The notes: a model not told the origin generated them from the letters alone. 58,961 nucleotides of DNA from Caballeronia ptereochthonis (GCF_001545075.1 NZ_FCOB02000045.1:1-58961), one strand, 5' to 3'; positions 50,570-58,877 are shown, numbered from the stretch's first letter. Numbers and translations are program-made.

Positions 50570-51010
50570 CTACCTCAGTAAGCCGAGATTCGCGACGGCC
50601 TTGCTGACCGGCTTCCTGTCGCCGATCAGCGCGAGTCCGACGTAACGCAAGTCGTCGGTGGCGACGGTGGCCACCGCGTCGCGGAACGCGCCGTAGTCGG
50701 TCGTCTGCTGTCCCTGCACCGGGAAGGTGACGACATCGCATGACGCGGCGATCGCTCTGCCGCGTATCGCCGACATTTCCTGCTGGTTCGCGGCGAGCAC
50801 GGCGATGCCGACGGGGATGAGACCGGGATGCGCGCAGCCCGACGCATCCACGAGCGGTTCGCCGACGAGGGCCGGATGACGCTGGCCAACCGTGAGCGCC
50901 AGCACCGCGGCCGCGTTCGCCGCCTTTCCCGCCGGCAGATCGCCGTCGACCACGATGACGCAGCGCTGCGGGCGCGGCGGCTGCTCCACATTGTTTTCCG
51001 TCACGGGCAT
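50570..51010 (-). CDS. DUF2000 family protein
   Basis: A protein of about 146 residues with the DUF2000 pattern: RCVIVVDGDLPAGKAANAAA, VLALTVGQRHPALVG and the C-terminal GLALIGDRKPVSKAVANLGLL. The family resembles peptidyl-tRNA-hydrolase-like folds, but no function is established that I know. Start is uncertain: ATG 51010 is the working choice, a GTG two codons inside (51004) has AGAGGA at ideal spacing, and the frame reaches an ATG at 51049. It is convergent with the AraC gene. Confidence 0.82.
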   Translation of the reverse strand: MPVTENNVEQPPRPQRCVIVVDGDLPAGKAANAAAVLALTVGQRHPALVGEPLVDASGCAHPGLIPVGIAVLAANQQEMSAIRGRAIAASCDVVTFPVQGQQTTDYGAFRDAVATVATDDLRYVGLALIGDRKPVSKAVANLGLLR

Positions 51011-51193
51011 TCCTCTTTCATCGATAAAAGTCCGATGATGGAATGGCATGCGCGGCAGTGTCTTGAATCCTGTTGCACGCGGCGCCTGGCTTACATTCTT
51101 GACTTTCCATTGGATTACGCGCGAGCATGAGCAATCGCGCGGATCGCCGCGCGGCCATCGTTTGTACGTAGTCCCTACTTACACCTTCCCTCG

Positions 51194-52279
51194 ATGGTGA
51201 CGCGCCCTTCCATGCCACGCCAGCACATTCGCCTCTGCACGGCGAGCGACGGCGTGCGCATCGCATACGCGACCTGCGGCGCCGGGCCGCCGATCATCAA
51301 GGCCGCGAACTGGCTCAGCCATCTGGAACTGGATTTCACGAGTCCGGTCTGGAGCCATCTGATGATCGAGCTGTGCAGGCGGCACACGCTGATTCGCTAC
51401 GATCAGCGCGGCTGCGGCCTCTCCGATCCCGACGTCGCCGAAATTTCGTTCGATGCCTGGCTGCGCGATCTGGAGGCCGTCGTCGATGCGAGCGGCCTCG
51501 ATCGCTTTCCGCTGCTCGGGATTTCGCAGGGCGCGTCGATCGCCATCGCGTATGCGGTCGCGCATCCCGAACGCGTGAGCCATCTCGTGCTGCACGGCGG
51601 CTACGCGCGCGGCCGTCTCAAGCGTACCAGCGATCCCGCGCAGCACGAGGAAGCCGAAATGCTCGTGAAGCTCGCGGAGCTCGGCTGGGGCAAGCACAAT
51701 CCGGCCTTCCGCCAGTTTTTCACGACGCAGTTCATCCCGGGCGGCACGCCGGAACAGCATCACTGGTTCAACGAGCTCGAACGGCTCACGACCACGCCGC
51801 GCAACGCCGCGCGCATCATGCGCGTGTTCAATGAAATCGACGTAGTGGATCTGCTGCCGCGCGTGCAATGTCCGACGCTCGTGCTGCACGCAAGCGGCGA
51901 CGCACGCGTGCCCTTCGATGAAAGCCGCCTGCTCGCCGGACAGATTCCCGGCGCGCGCTTCGTGCCCCTGGAAAGCGAGAACCATCTCGTGCTGGAAAGC
52001 GATGCCGCCTGGCAGCGCTGGCGCGAGGAAGTGCGTGCGTTCCTGCCGTCGTCGCCGGCGACCGATCCCGCGTTCTCCACGCTGACGCCGCGCGAGCGCG
52101 ATATCGTCGAACTGCTCGCCGGCGGGCGCGACAACGCGCAGATCGCCGCGCGTCTCGCATTGAGCGAGAAGACCGTGCGCAATCACATCACCAGCATTTT
52201 CGCGAAGCTCGAGGTCGAGAGCCGCGCGCAGGCCATCGTGCTAGCGCGCCGCGCGGGCTTCGACGCGCCCGCCGCCTGA
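51194..52279 (+). CDS. Alpha/beta-hydrolase fused to a LuxR-type DNA-binding domain
   Basis: A 361-residue two-domain protein. Residues about 10-285 are an alpha/beta hydrolase with nucleophile Ser111 (GISQGAS), acid Asp236 (GDARVP) and His264 (ENHLVL), so the catalytic triad is intact. Residues about 294-356 are a LuxR/GerE helix-turn-helix (LTPRERDIVELLAGG, NAQIAARLALSEKTVRNHI). The architecture suggests a transcription factor that senses, or is switched by, an ester or lactone it can bind or hydrolyse. ATG 51194 or 51212 may be used; no clear ribosome binding site. The 183 bases upstream hold no other gene. Confidence 0.85.
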   Translation: MVTRPSMPRQHIRLCTASDGVRIAYATCGAGPPIIKAANWLSHLELDFTSPVWSHLMIELCRRHTLIRYDQRGCGLSDPDVAEISFDAWLRDLEAVVDASGLDRFPLLGISQGASIAIAYAVAHPERVSHLVLHGGYARGRLKRTSDPAQHEEAEMLVKLAELGWGKHNPAFRQFFTTQFIPGGTPEQHHWFNELERLTTTPRNAARIMRVFNEIDVVDLLPRVQCPTLVLHASGDARVPFDESRLLAGQIPGARFVPLESENHLVLESDAAWQRWREEVRAFLPSSPATDPAFSTLTPRERDIVELLAGGRDNAQIAARLALSEKTVRNHITSIFAKLEVESRAQAIVLARRAGFDAPAA

Positions 52280-52497
52280 AACGCCGCAGGACAACGGTCC
52301 CCCATCCTTGCCGCCAAAAGACCACCTTTCCGGTCGCGACCGGGACATGCGCCTCATGTGCGCAGTTGCGCGTCTGCCGAGAATGGCTCGCAGAACGGTG
52401 ACGCGACGCCTCCATCACGCCGACCTGTTCGACGCATCGGGCCGCCGCCCGGGCGTCCATCCGCCGTCATCGGCGCAGCATCATCCGGAGTCCGCAT

Positions 52498-53478
52498 ATG
52501 AAAGCCATTCAATCCGAGTCGGGAAAAATCAGCACGCAGCAGCGCTACGCGAAGTGCATCGAAGTGTCCCGCCGTATCCGCTGGGACATCGATCGCGACG
52601 TATTGCGCGGCCGCCACTTCGATCCCGCCCACAAGTTCATGCCCGACGGGCTCACCGAGGTGCAGCGTCTGCCGTTTCTGGACGCGGGCGAACGCCGCGT
52701 GATGTCGCAGATTCAGGGCCGCACCTACGCGAACATGTTCGGCATGATCGAGCGCTTCATCGGCGCGAAGATGCTGGAAGTCGGCCGCCATCACGCGCTC
52801 GACGATCAGACCGCGCTCGAGGCGATCGTCCGTTTCACCGATGAGGAACTGAAGCATCAGGAACTGTTCCGCCGCGTCGAGGCGCTCGCGGCCGAAGCGC
52901 TGCCGCCCGGATATCGCTTCATTCCGCAGGCCGACGAGGTCGCCGCGTTCGTGCTCGGCAAATCGACGTGGTCGATTCTCGCGCTGACGTGCTGCATCGA
53001 GATCGTCACGCAGGTGCATTTCCGGCAGAGCATGGAAAGCGACAGCAGCCTGTCGCCGCTCTTCAAGGACATCTTCCTGTTCCACTGGAAGGAGGAGTCG
53101 CAGCACGCGATCATCGACGAGCTGGAATGGATGCGCGAGGACGCACGCATCGACGACGCGGCGCGCGATGCTGCCATCGGCGATTTGATCGAGCTCGTCG
53201 GTGTGATCGACGGCATGCTGCAGGCGCAGGCAGCCGCCGATGCGCATTATTTCGCCACGCAGCTCGACCGCGCGCTGTCGGACGAAGAAGAGGCGCGCGT
53301 GCATGCGGGGCTGCTCGACGCGTATCGCTGGCAGTACATCGTCTCGGGCGTCGACGAGCCGCGCTTCGGCGAAATTCTGTCGGGCGTGATCGGTGAGGCG
53401 CACGGCGAGCGGCTCGGCGCGGCGCTCGCACCGCTGAGACGCCGCACGCTCGTCAGCGAGGTCGACGTGCTCGCATGA
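52498..53478 (+). CDS. Ferritin-like diiron protein, AurF-like
   Basis: A 326-residue helical protein with two EExxH/ExxH iron motifs, EELKHQELF (around 121) and KEESQHAII (around 200), and additional helix glutamates in GMIERFIG and CCIEIVTQ. This set is enough for a diiron site in a four-helix bundle, as in AurF-type N-oxygenases or other ferritin-like oxidases. The substrate is unknown and the assignment to AurF is tentative. GGAGTCCGCAT precedes the ATG. A strong terminator follows the stop, and 218 bases without a gene precede it, so it is monocistronic. Confidence 0.7.
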   Translation: MKAIQSESGKISTQQRYAKCIEVSRRIRWDIDRDVLRGRHFDPAHKFMPDGLTEVQRLPFLDAGERRVMSQIQGRTYANMFGMIERFIGAKMLEVGRHHALDDQTALEAIVRFTDEELKHQELFRRVEALAAEALPPGYRFIPQADEVAAFVLGKSTWSILALTCCIEIVTQVHFRQSMESDSSLSPLFKDIFLFHWKEESQHAIIDELEWMREDARIDDAARDAAIGDLIELVGVIDGMLQAQAAADAHYFATQLDRALSDEEEARVHAGLLDAYRWQYIVSGVDEPRFGEILSGVIGEAHGERLGAALAPLRRRTLVSEVDVLA

Positions 53479-53500
53479 CGCGTTCGTCCTGGAGCACGCG

Positions 53501-53544
53501 AGGCCGGGCGAGGCTTGCAGTTGCGCCCGGCCTTCGCGATTTTT
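53501..53544 (+). terminator. Terminator after the diiron gene
   Basis: A perfect ten-base stem, AGGCCGGGCG / CGCCCGGCCT, followed by TCGCGATTTTT. It begins 22 bases after the stop codon. Together with the next hairpin it brackets part of a 362-base gene-free stretch (53479-53840). Confidence 0.8.
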
Positions 53545-53615
53545 CGAAAGTGGAGTGTAAGAAACGAGCTTTGCTGCTCTGCAAAACGCTGAATTACCGC
53601 GAAAATCTAGTCGTT

Positions 53616-53641
53616 ACCGGCGTACTGAAGCCGGTTTTTTT
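53616..53641 (+). terminator. Second rho-independent terminator in the gene-free stretch
   Basis: ACCGGC (53616-53621) and GCCGGT (53630-53635) form a six-base stem with an eight-base loop, followed directly by a run of T. No protein gene ends before it, so it may close a small RNA gene lying in about 53546-53641. Beyond it, up to the next gene at 53841, I see nothing. Confidence 0.65.
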
Positions 53642-53840
53642 CATGCAACATATGTGTCATCAGGTATTGCACCGAAGAAGCATTTGAGAGCAGGCATCGA
53701 CCGAAAGAATCGGCCAATCGCCAGTCGGCACGTGGGTTCACGTCAATGGCAAGGGGCGGATTTCCGCTGGTTTTCGAACCGCACAGGCGATGCCGCTCGC
53801 GCAGTTTGCCGTCCTAAACCGATAACTAGATTGGACCACC

Positions 53841-54599
53841 ATGCTCGCCGAACCGTTGCCGCACACATCCGACATCGAAAAATTCGCCGACGACCACGAG
53901 CGCTTCGCGCGTCGCGCGCCTGCTGAAATCTCAATGTGCCTGCGCAATCTCGCGCGACGCCGCGACATGCTGACGGTGACGAGCGCGCAAGGGCAGATCA
54001 TCACGCAGTTGCTGGAAGTCGACGCGCGCGAGGCGCGCATCGTATTCGACTGGGGCGGCGTGGAGTCGGACAACCGCGCGCTGCTGAAGGCGCGGCAGCT
54101 GTACTTCAAGGCGGCGCCGGACGGCGTGCGCGTGGAGTTCACGACGGATGCCGCGCGCGCCGTGACGTACGAGGGACGGCAGGCGTTCGAAGTGTCCTTT
54201 CCGGAGAAGCTCTACCAGTTCCAGCGGCGCGAGTACTTCCGCGTGCCGGCGCCGATTCTCGATCCGTTCTACGCCAAAGGCGCCTATGCCGACGGCGAGG
54301 CGTTCCGCTACGAAGTGCACGACCTGTCGCTCGGCGGCATCGCGCTGCGCACGGATACGCCGCGTCTCGCGGAAACGGAGATCGGCACCGTGTTCAACGA
54401 TGTCGTCCTGCAGCTCGGTCCGGGCGCGGCCTTTTCCGTCGATCTCCAGCTCGTATCGCCGCGAAGCGTGACCACGCCGCGCGGCGATGTGCGCTATGTG
54501 GTCGGCTTTCGCTTCACGCGGCTCTCGGGCGTGGCGGAGAACGTGTTGCAGCGGCTCATCACGCGCATGGAGGCGAAGCGTCGCAGCCTGTCGGCATAG
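53841..54599 (+). CDS. ycgR: Flagellar brake protein YcgR (PilZ, c-di-GMP binding)
   Basis: A 252-residue protein with the N-terminal YcgR domain (LLEVDAREARIVFDWGG) and a C-terminal PilZ domain. The c-di-GMP motifs are visible as RREYFR (RxxxR) and DLSLGG (D/NxSxxG). When bound to c-di-GMP it slows the flagellar motor at the inner-membrane face. No flagellar genes are adjacent. ATG 53841 is chosen; the ribosome binding site is weak. About 66 bases separate it from the next gene. Confidence 0.9.
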   Translation: MLAEPLPHTSDIEKFADDHERFARRAPAEISMCLRNLARRRDMLTVTSAQGQIITQLLEVDAREARIVFDWGGVESDNRALLKARQLYFKAAPDGVRVEFTTDAARAVTYEGRQAFEVSFPEKLYQFQRREYFRVPAPILDPFYAKGAYADGEAFRYEVHDLSLGGIALRTDTPRLAETEIGTVFNDVVLQLGPGAAFSVDLQLVSPRSVTTPRGDVRYVVGFRFTRLSGVAENVLQRLITRMEAKRRSLSA

Positions 54600-54665
54600 T
54601 CCGGCCGCGGGCGAGGCGCGCATGGAGTAGTAGAATGCGTGCCTCTTCCCTTTGCATCGCGACGC

Positions 54666-55007
54666 ATGTTCCGCAAGGCCTGGCGTGGAGAAGAACGCTT
54701 CTGGAAAGTCTGGTGGCTGTTGGGCGTGCCGATCCACCTTGCATGGTGGGTCGTCTATCTCGACCTCTGGACGAGTGGCGTCGCTCCTGAGACATTTCTG
54801 CTGATCACCGTCTGGTTCTGGCCCGGCATGCTGGGCCTGTTCGCCGCGTGTTCCGCGCTCTATCTCCTGTGGTGCATGCTTGCGTGGCGTTGCTCGGGCA
54901 ACGTCGATAATCGCATGTGGACTTATGTCGCGCGCGTGCTGATCGGCGTGGGGCTCGGCTCGTTTCTGACCGAATGCGCGCTGATTCTCACGGCGCCGTT
55001 CGCCTGA
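54666..55007 (+). CDS. Small inner-membrane protein of unknown function
   Basis: A 113-residue protein with three hydrophobic segments (about 17-40, 46-75 and 85-110) and many Trp residues in the first (FWKVWWLLGVPIHLAWWVVYL). No domain recognised. ATG 54666 is used; a GTG at 54639 is an in-frame alternative. A TAGAAT box at about 54631 could be its -10 element. It precedes a secreted-protein gene by 15 bases and is probably cotranscribed with it. Confidence 0.65.
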   Translation: MFRKAWRGEERFWKVWWLLGVPIHLAWWVVYLDLWTSGVAPETFLLITVWFWPGMLGLFAACSALYLLWCMLAWRCSGNVDNRMWTYVARVLIGVGLGSFLTECALILTAPFA

Positions 55008-55022
55008 CTGGGAGACACATCG

Positions 55023-55475
55023 ATGCGTTTGACAGGAATCTTGACCGGACTCGCCGTCGCGGCGGCGCTGGCCATTCCGGGCGCAGCCTTCGCTCAATCG
55101 GATCAGGAAGTCGATGCCCGCATGGATGCGCTCGTCGGCGCGCACGAGCCCTATCGCGCGTTCTTCGATCGCCTTCAGCATGCGGTCGCGGCGGGCGACA
55201 GGAACGCCGTCGCGGACATGGTTTCCTATCCCATCACCGTGCGGGCCGCGGGCAGGAAAACGACGCTGCGCTCGAAGCGCGATTTCGTCGCGCGCTATCA
55301 ATCCATCTTCACGCCGAAACTCGTCGATACCGTCGCGCGGCAGAAGTACGCCACGCTCTTCGTGCGCGACCAGGGCGCGATGATCGGCGACGGCGGGATC
55401 TGGTTCAGCGGCGTCTGTCGCGACGAGGCGTGCAAGCGATCCGACGTCAGGATCACCGCGTTCAATCTCGGCTGA
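55023..55475 (+). CDS. Secreted protein, NTF2/SnoaL-like in appearance
   Basis: A 150-residue protein with a clear Sec signal peptide (hydrophobic LTGILTGLAVAAALAIPG, cleavage after AAFA). The mature part has one Cys pair near the end (GVCRDEACKR), likely a disulfide in the periplasm. The pattern of helices and strands (FFDRLQHAVAAGDRNAVADM, YPITVRAAGRKTTLRSKRDF) recalls NTF2-like domains, with low certainty. GGGAGACAC precedes the ATG. It sits between a membrane protein and a MarC-family gene on the same strand. Confidence 0.7.
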   Translation: MRLTGILTGLAVAAALAIPGAAFAQSDQEVDARMDALVGAHEPYRAFFDRLQHAVAAGDRNAVADMVSYPITVRAAGRKTTLRSKRDFVARYQSIFTPKLVDTVARQKYATLFVRDQGAMIGDGGIWFSGVCRDEACKRSDVRITAFNLG

Positions 55476-55499
55476 TCCGACGAACGGACAACGACGCGC

Positions 55500-56165
55500 A
55501 TGTTCAACGAATTCGCCAAGACGGTTCTCGTGATCGTCGCCGGGCTGTTCCCGATCATCAATCCGCCGGCGGTGGCGCTCGTCGTGCTGAGCGTGCTGCC
55601 GCGCATCAGCGACGCCGAGCGCAACGAGCTCGCGCGCCGCATCTGCATCAACAGCTTCGCGATTCTGCTGGCGTCGCTGTCCATCGGCGCGTACGTACTG
55701 TCGTTCTTCGGCATTTCGATTCCGGTGCTGCGCGTGGCGGGCGGCTTCGTCGTCGCGATGGCGGGCTGGGGGCTGCTCCAGGCGCCCGACGATGACGACG
55801 CCACCGAATCCGCGCCCAGGCCGCAAAGCGGCGCGTCGCTGCGGGCGAAGGCGTTCTATCCGCTGACGCTGCCGATCACCGTCGGACCGGGCGCGATCGC
55901 GGTGGCCATCGCGCTCGGCACGGGCTCGCCGCGCCACGGCCTGCAACCGGTGCATCTCGCCGGCGTGGGCATCGGGCTCGTGATCCTGTGCGCGAGCATC
56001 TACCTGTGCGTGCGTTTCGCCGGGCATCTCGAACGGCTGCTCGGCACCGTTGGCACGCAGGTCGCGATGCGTCTTTTCGCGTTCGTGATCTTCTGCATCG
56101 GCGTGCAGATTCTGTGGCTCGGGCTTGCGGAACTGATCGCGTCGGTGCATTTCTCCGTCAAATAG
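55500..56165 (+). CDS. MarC-family integral membrane protein
   Basis: A 221-residue inner-membrane protein with six hydrophobic segments. The MarC signatures are FPIINPPAVALVVLSV in segment 1 and the second half FYPLTLPITVGPGAIAVAIA. Despite the name, MarC-family proteins are not established antibiotic-resistance factors; their function is unknown. A polar loop rich in Asp (DDDDATESAPR) separates the halves. The start codon follows the preceding gene by 24 bases. Confidence 0.9.
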   Translation: MFNEFAKTVLVIVAGLFPIINPPAVALVVLSVLPRISDAERNELARRICINSFAILLASLSIGAYVLSFFGISIPVLRVAGGFVVAMAGWGLLQAPDDDDATESAPRPQSGASLRAKAFYPLTLPITVGPGAIAVAIALGTGSPRHGLQPVHLAGVGIGLVILCASIYLCVRFAGHLERLLGTVGTQVAMRLFAFVIFCIGVQILWLGLAELIASVHFSVK

Positions 56166-56230
56166 CCGATTCGTGGGATAAACCCCAAGCGACGCTCGCC
56201 GGTGACGGCGCTACCATTTTTTTGATATGA

Positions 56231-56246
56231 ATGGTAACGCTACCAT
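56231..56246. promoter_or_regulatory. Operator palindrome upstream of the IlvD-family gene
   Basis: ATGGTAACGCTACCAT is a palindrome with six-base arms (ATGGTA / TACCAT) around ACGC. An extra half site, TACCAT, is at 56212-56217. It ends 14 bases before the TTG start, so a bound repressor would block transcription or initiation. GntR- or LacI-type regulators use such sites. No regulator gene is in view. Confidence 0.6.
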
Positions 56247-56260
56247 CAAGGAGACGCTGC

Positions 56261-58000
56261 TTGACTTCTAACCGCAGGAAGCCGGAAGAACTGCGCAGTC
56301 ACCGCTGGTACGGCGTGAACGATCTGCGCTCGTTCGGCCATCGCTCGCGCACGGCGCAGATGGGCTATCACTCGTCCGATTACATGGGCAAGCCGGTCAT
56401 CGCCGTGATCAACACGTGGAGCGAGATCAACTCGTGCCATACGCACTTCAAGCAGCGCGTCGAGGAAGTGAAGCGCGGCATCTGGCAGGCGGGCGGCTTT
56501 CCCGTCGAGATGCCGGTGATGACGCTCGCCGAGCCGTTCCAGAAGCCGACGACCATGCTGTACCGCAACTTCCTCGCGATGGAAGTCGAGGAAGTGCTGC
56601 GCTCGTATCCGTTCGACGGCTGCGTGCTGATGGGCGGCTGCGACAAGACCACGCCGGGCCTCCTGATGGGCGCGATCAGCATGAATCTGCCCGCGATCTA
56701 CCTTCCCGCCGGCCCGATGCTGCGCGGCGACTGGAATGGCCGCACGCTCGGCAGCGGCTCGGATACGTGGAAGTATTGGGCGGAGTTGCGCGCGGGCAAG
56801 ATCACGGAGGACGAGTGGAAGGGCGTGGAAAGCGGCATCGCGCGCTCGCCGGGTCATTGCATGACGATGGGCACCGCATCGACGATGACGAGCGCCGCCG
56901 AAGCGCTCGGCATGACGTTGCCGGGCTTCGCGTCGATTCCGGCGGTGGATTCGCGGCATGCGCAACATGCGTCGCTGACGGGGCAGCGCATCGTCGAGAT
57001 GGTGTGGACGGACCTCAAGCCGTCCGACATTCTCACGCCGAAGGCCTTCGACAACGCGGTGACGACGGTGCTCGCGATGTCCGGCTCGACCAATGCGATC
57101 GTGCACCTGGTGGCGGTCGCGCGGCGCGCGGGCGTGCCGCTCACGACGGCGCGTTTCGACGAGTTCGCGCGCGTGACGCCGGTGATCGGCAACATTCGCC
57201 CGGCCGGCAAGTATCTGATGGAAGACTTCTTCTACGCGGGCGGCCTGCGCGCGCTGCTCGCCGAGCTCGGCGATCTGATCGATGGCTCGCAACTCACCGT
57301 CAACGGCAAAACACTCGGCGAAAACATCGCGGGCGCCGAGATTTTCAATGACGACGTGATTCGCCGGAAGAGCAATCCGCTCGTGCCGAACGACGGTCTC
57401 GCGGTGCTCACCGGCAACCTCGCGCCGGACGGCGCGGTGATCAAGCCGGCGGCGATGGAAGCGCGCCTGCTGAGGCATCGCGGGCCGGCGGTCGTGTTCA
57501 AGGATTACGCCGACATGGCCGCGCGCATCGACGACGAAGCGCTCGACGTCACGGCCGATTCGGTGATCGTGCTCCAGCACGCGGGGCCGGTCGGCGCGCC
57601 CGGCATGCCGGAGTGGGGCCAGTTGCCGATTCCGCAGAAGCTCCTGAAGCAGGGCGTGCGCGACATGGTGCGCATTTCGGATGCGCGCATGAGCGGCACG
57701 AGTTACGGCGCGTGTGTGCTGCATGTGGCGCCGGAATCATTCGTCGGCGGGCCGCTGGCGCTGGTGAGGAACGGCGACGTCGTCGAGCTGGACGTGCCGG
57801 CGCGGCGTTTGCACCTCGACGTGAGCGACGAAGAACTCGCCGCGCGCCGTGGGGCGTGGAAACCGCCGAAGCGTCCGTTCGAGCGCGGCTTCGGCGTGAT
57901 GCATCAGCTGCATGTGACGCAGGCGGACAAGGGCTGCGACTTCGATTTTCTCGAAGAGCCTGTCGCCGACCCGGGGGGCGCCGTCGAACGGCGAGCCTGA
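56261..58000 (+). CDS. IlvD/Edd-family sugar-acid dehydratase (L-arabonate dehydratase-like)
   Basis: A 579-residue dehydratase with an Fe-S cluster; the cluster cysteines are visible in NSCHTHF, GGCDKTTPG and GHCMTMGTASTM. The C-terminal part has RISDARMSGTSYGACVLHVAPE. The form with RSHRWYG at the N-terminus is the sugar-acid branch (L-arabonate, D-xylonate and similar) rather than dihydroxy-acid dehydratase of branched-chain amino-acid synthesis. It makes a 2-keto-3-deoxy acid. AAGGAG lies six bases before TTG 56261, which I take as the start. An RraA-family gene follows. Confidence 0.87.
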   Translation: MTSNRRKPEELRSHRWYGVNDLRSFGHRSRTAQMGYHSSDYMGKPVIAVINTWSEINSCHTHFKQRVEEVKRGIWQAGGFPVEMPVMTLAEPFQKPTTMLYRNFLAMEVEEVLRSYPFDGCVLMGGCDKTTPGLLMGAISMNLPAIYLPAGPMLRGDWNGRTLGSGSDTWKYWAELRAGKITEDEWKGVESGIARSPGHCMTMGTASTMTSAAEALGMTLPGFASIPAVDSRHAQHASLTGQRIVEMVWTDLKPSDILTPKAFDNAVTTVLAMSGSTNAIVHLVAVARRAGVPLTTARFDEFARVTPVIGNIRPAGKYLMEDFFYAGGLRALLAELGDLIDGSQLTVNGKTLGENIAGAEIFNDDVIRRKSNPLVPNDGLAVLTGNLAPDGAVIKPAAMEARLLRHRGPAVVFKDYADMAARIDDEALDVTADSVIVLQHAGPVGAPGMPEWGQLPIPQKLLKQGVRDMVRISDARMSGTSYGACVLHVAPESFVGGPLALVRNGDVVELDVPARRLHLDVSDEELAARRGAWKPPKRPFERGFGVMHQLHVTQADKGCDFDFLEEPVADPGGAVERRA

Positions 58001-58026
58001 AATCCACTAAACACGACGTACAGATC

Positions 58027-58761
58027 ATGACGACACAAGACATCGCCATTTCCGACGAGACGCTCGAACTGCTGCGCCACGTCAGCACCGCGACGCTCAC
58101 GACACAGCTTTTCAAGCGCGGCTTGCGCAATGTGTTCCTGCAAGGCGTCGCGCCGCTCGTGAAGCCGGCGAAGGGCGCACCGAACATGGTTGGGCCGGCG
58201 TTCACGCTGCGCAATATTCCGGCGCGCGAGGACCTCGATCACGTCGGCGTGTTTCAGGATCCTGATCATCCGCAGCGCAAGGCAGTCGAAACCGCGCCGC
58301 CGGGCAGCGTGCTCGTGCAGGATTGCCGCGGCGAGCGCAGCGTGGCGTCGACGGGTTCGATCCTGACGACGCGCCTGAAGATTCGCGGTGTCGCGGGCAT
58401 GGTGTCGGACGGTTGCGTGCGCGACAGCGGGACCATCGGGGATATCGGGCTGCCGCTCTTTTGCGCGGGAGCGAGCGCGCCGCTCAATCTCGCGAAACAT
58501 CACGCTGTGGATATGAACGTGCCGATTGCTTGCGGCGGCGTGGCGGTGTATCCGGGCGATATCGTCGTCGGTGATGTGGATGGGGTTGTGATCGTGCCGC
58601 GTCACATGGCGGAGGAGGTCGCGAGGGACGCGACCGAGCAGGAGATCATGGAGGAGTTTCTTTCTGCTCGTGTGGAAGGTGGGGCGGTGTTGCGGGGTAC
58701 CTATCCGCCGAATGAGGAGACGCTTGCGGATTATGAGGTGTGGCGGAGGCAGCGTGGTTGA
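58027..58761 (+). CDS. RraA/4-hydroxy-4-methyl-2-oxoglutarate aldolase family protein
   Basis: A 244-residue protein of the RraA/HMG-aldolase fold. It has TATLTTQLFKRGLRN near the N-terminus, the signature GMVSDGCVRDSGTIGDIGLP with the metal-binding Asp, and IACGGVAVYPGDIVVGDVDGVV. True RraA inhibits RNase E and is only about 160 residues; this longer form, next to an IlvD-family dehydratase, is more likely a metal-dependent lyase or hydratase of sugar-acid catabolism. It starts 26 bases after the dehydratase gene and ends the operon. Confidence 0.85.
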   Translation: MTTQDIAISDETLELLRHVSTATLTTQLFKRGLRNVFLQGVAPLVKPAKGAPNMVGPAFTLRNIPAREDLDHVGVFQDPDHPQRKAVETAPPGSVLVQDCRGERSVASTGSILTTRLKIRGVAGMVSDGCVRDSGTIGDIGLPLFCAGASAPLNLAKHHAVDMNVPIACGGVAVYPGDIVVGDVDGVVIVPRHMAEEVARDATEQEIMEEFLSARVEGGAVLRGTYPPNEETLADYEVWRRQRG

Positions 58762-58843
58762 TTCGTCGGGGGGCGTCTGCTTCGGCTTTCGCCGGATCCC
58801 CTTTTTGTGTCGGTCTATTAGCACTGCCCCTGTGCGGGGCGGC

Positions 58844-58877
58844 AGTCACTTTCTTTGCTGCTGCAAAGAAAGTGACT
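58844..58877. repeat. Long perfect extragenic palindrome
   Basis: Two perfect 15-base arms, AGTCACTTTCTTTGC and GCAAAGAAAGTGACT, around a four-base loop (TGCT), 82 bases after the RraA-family stop. I have the impression that this GTCACTTTCTTTGC palindrome is a common extragenic repeat in Burkholderia-type genomes. It occurs once in this window as far as I can see. It could act as a bidirectional terminator or REP-like element. Confidence 0.75.

Noticed and set aside
53931..56150. A 739-codon minus-strand frame over ycgR, the membrane/secreted protein genes and marC.
   Set aside because: It is antisense to four plus-strand genes with recognisable domains or signal peptides; no start signal or domain is visible.
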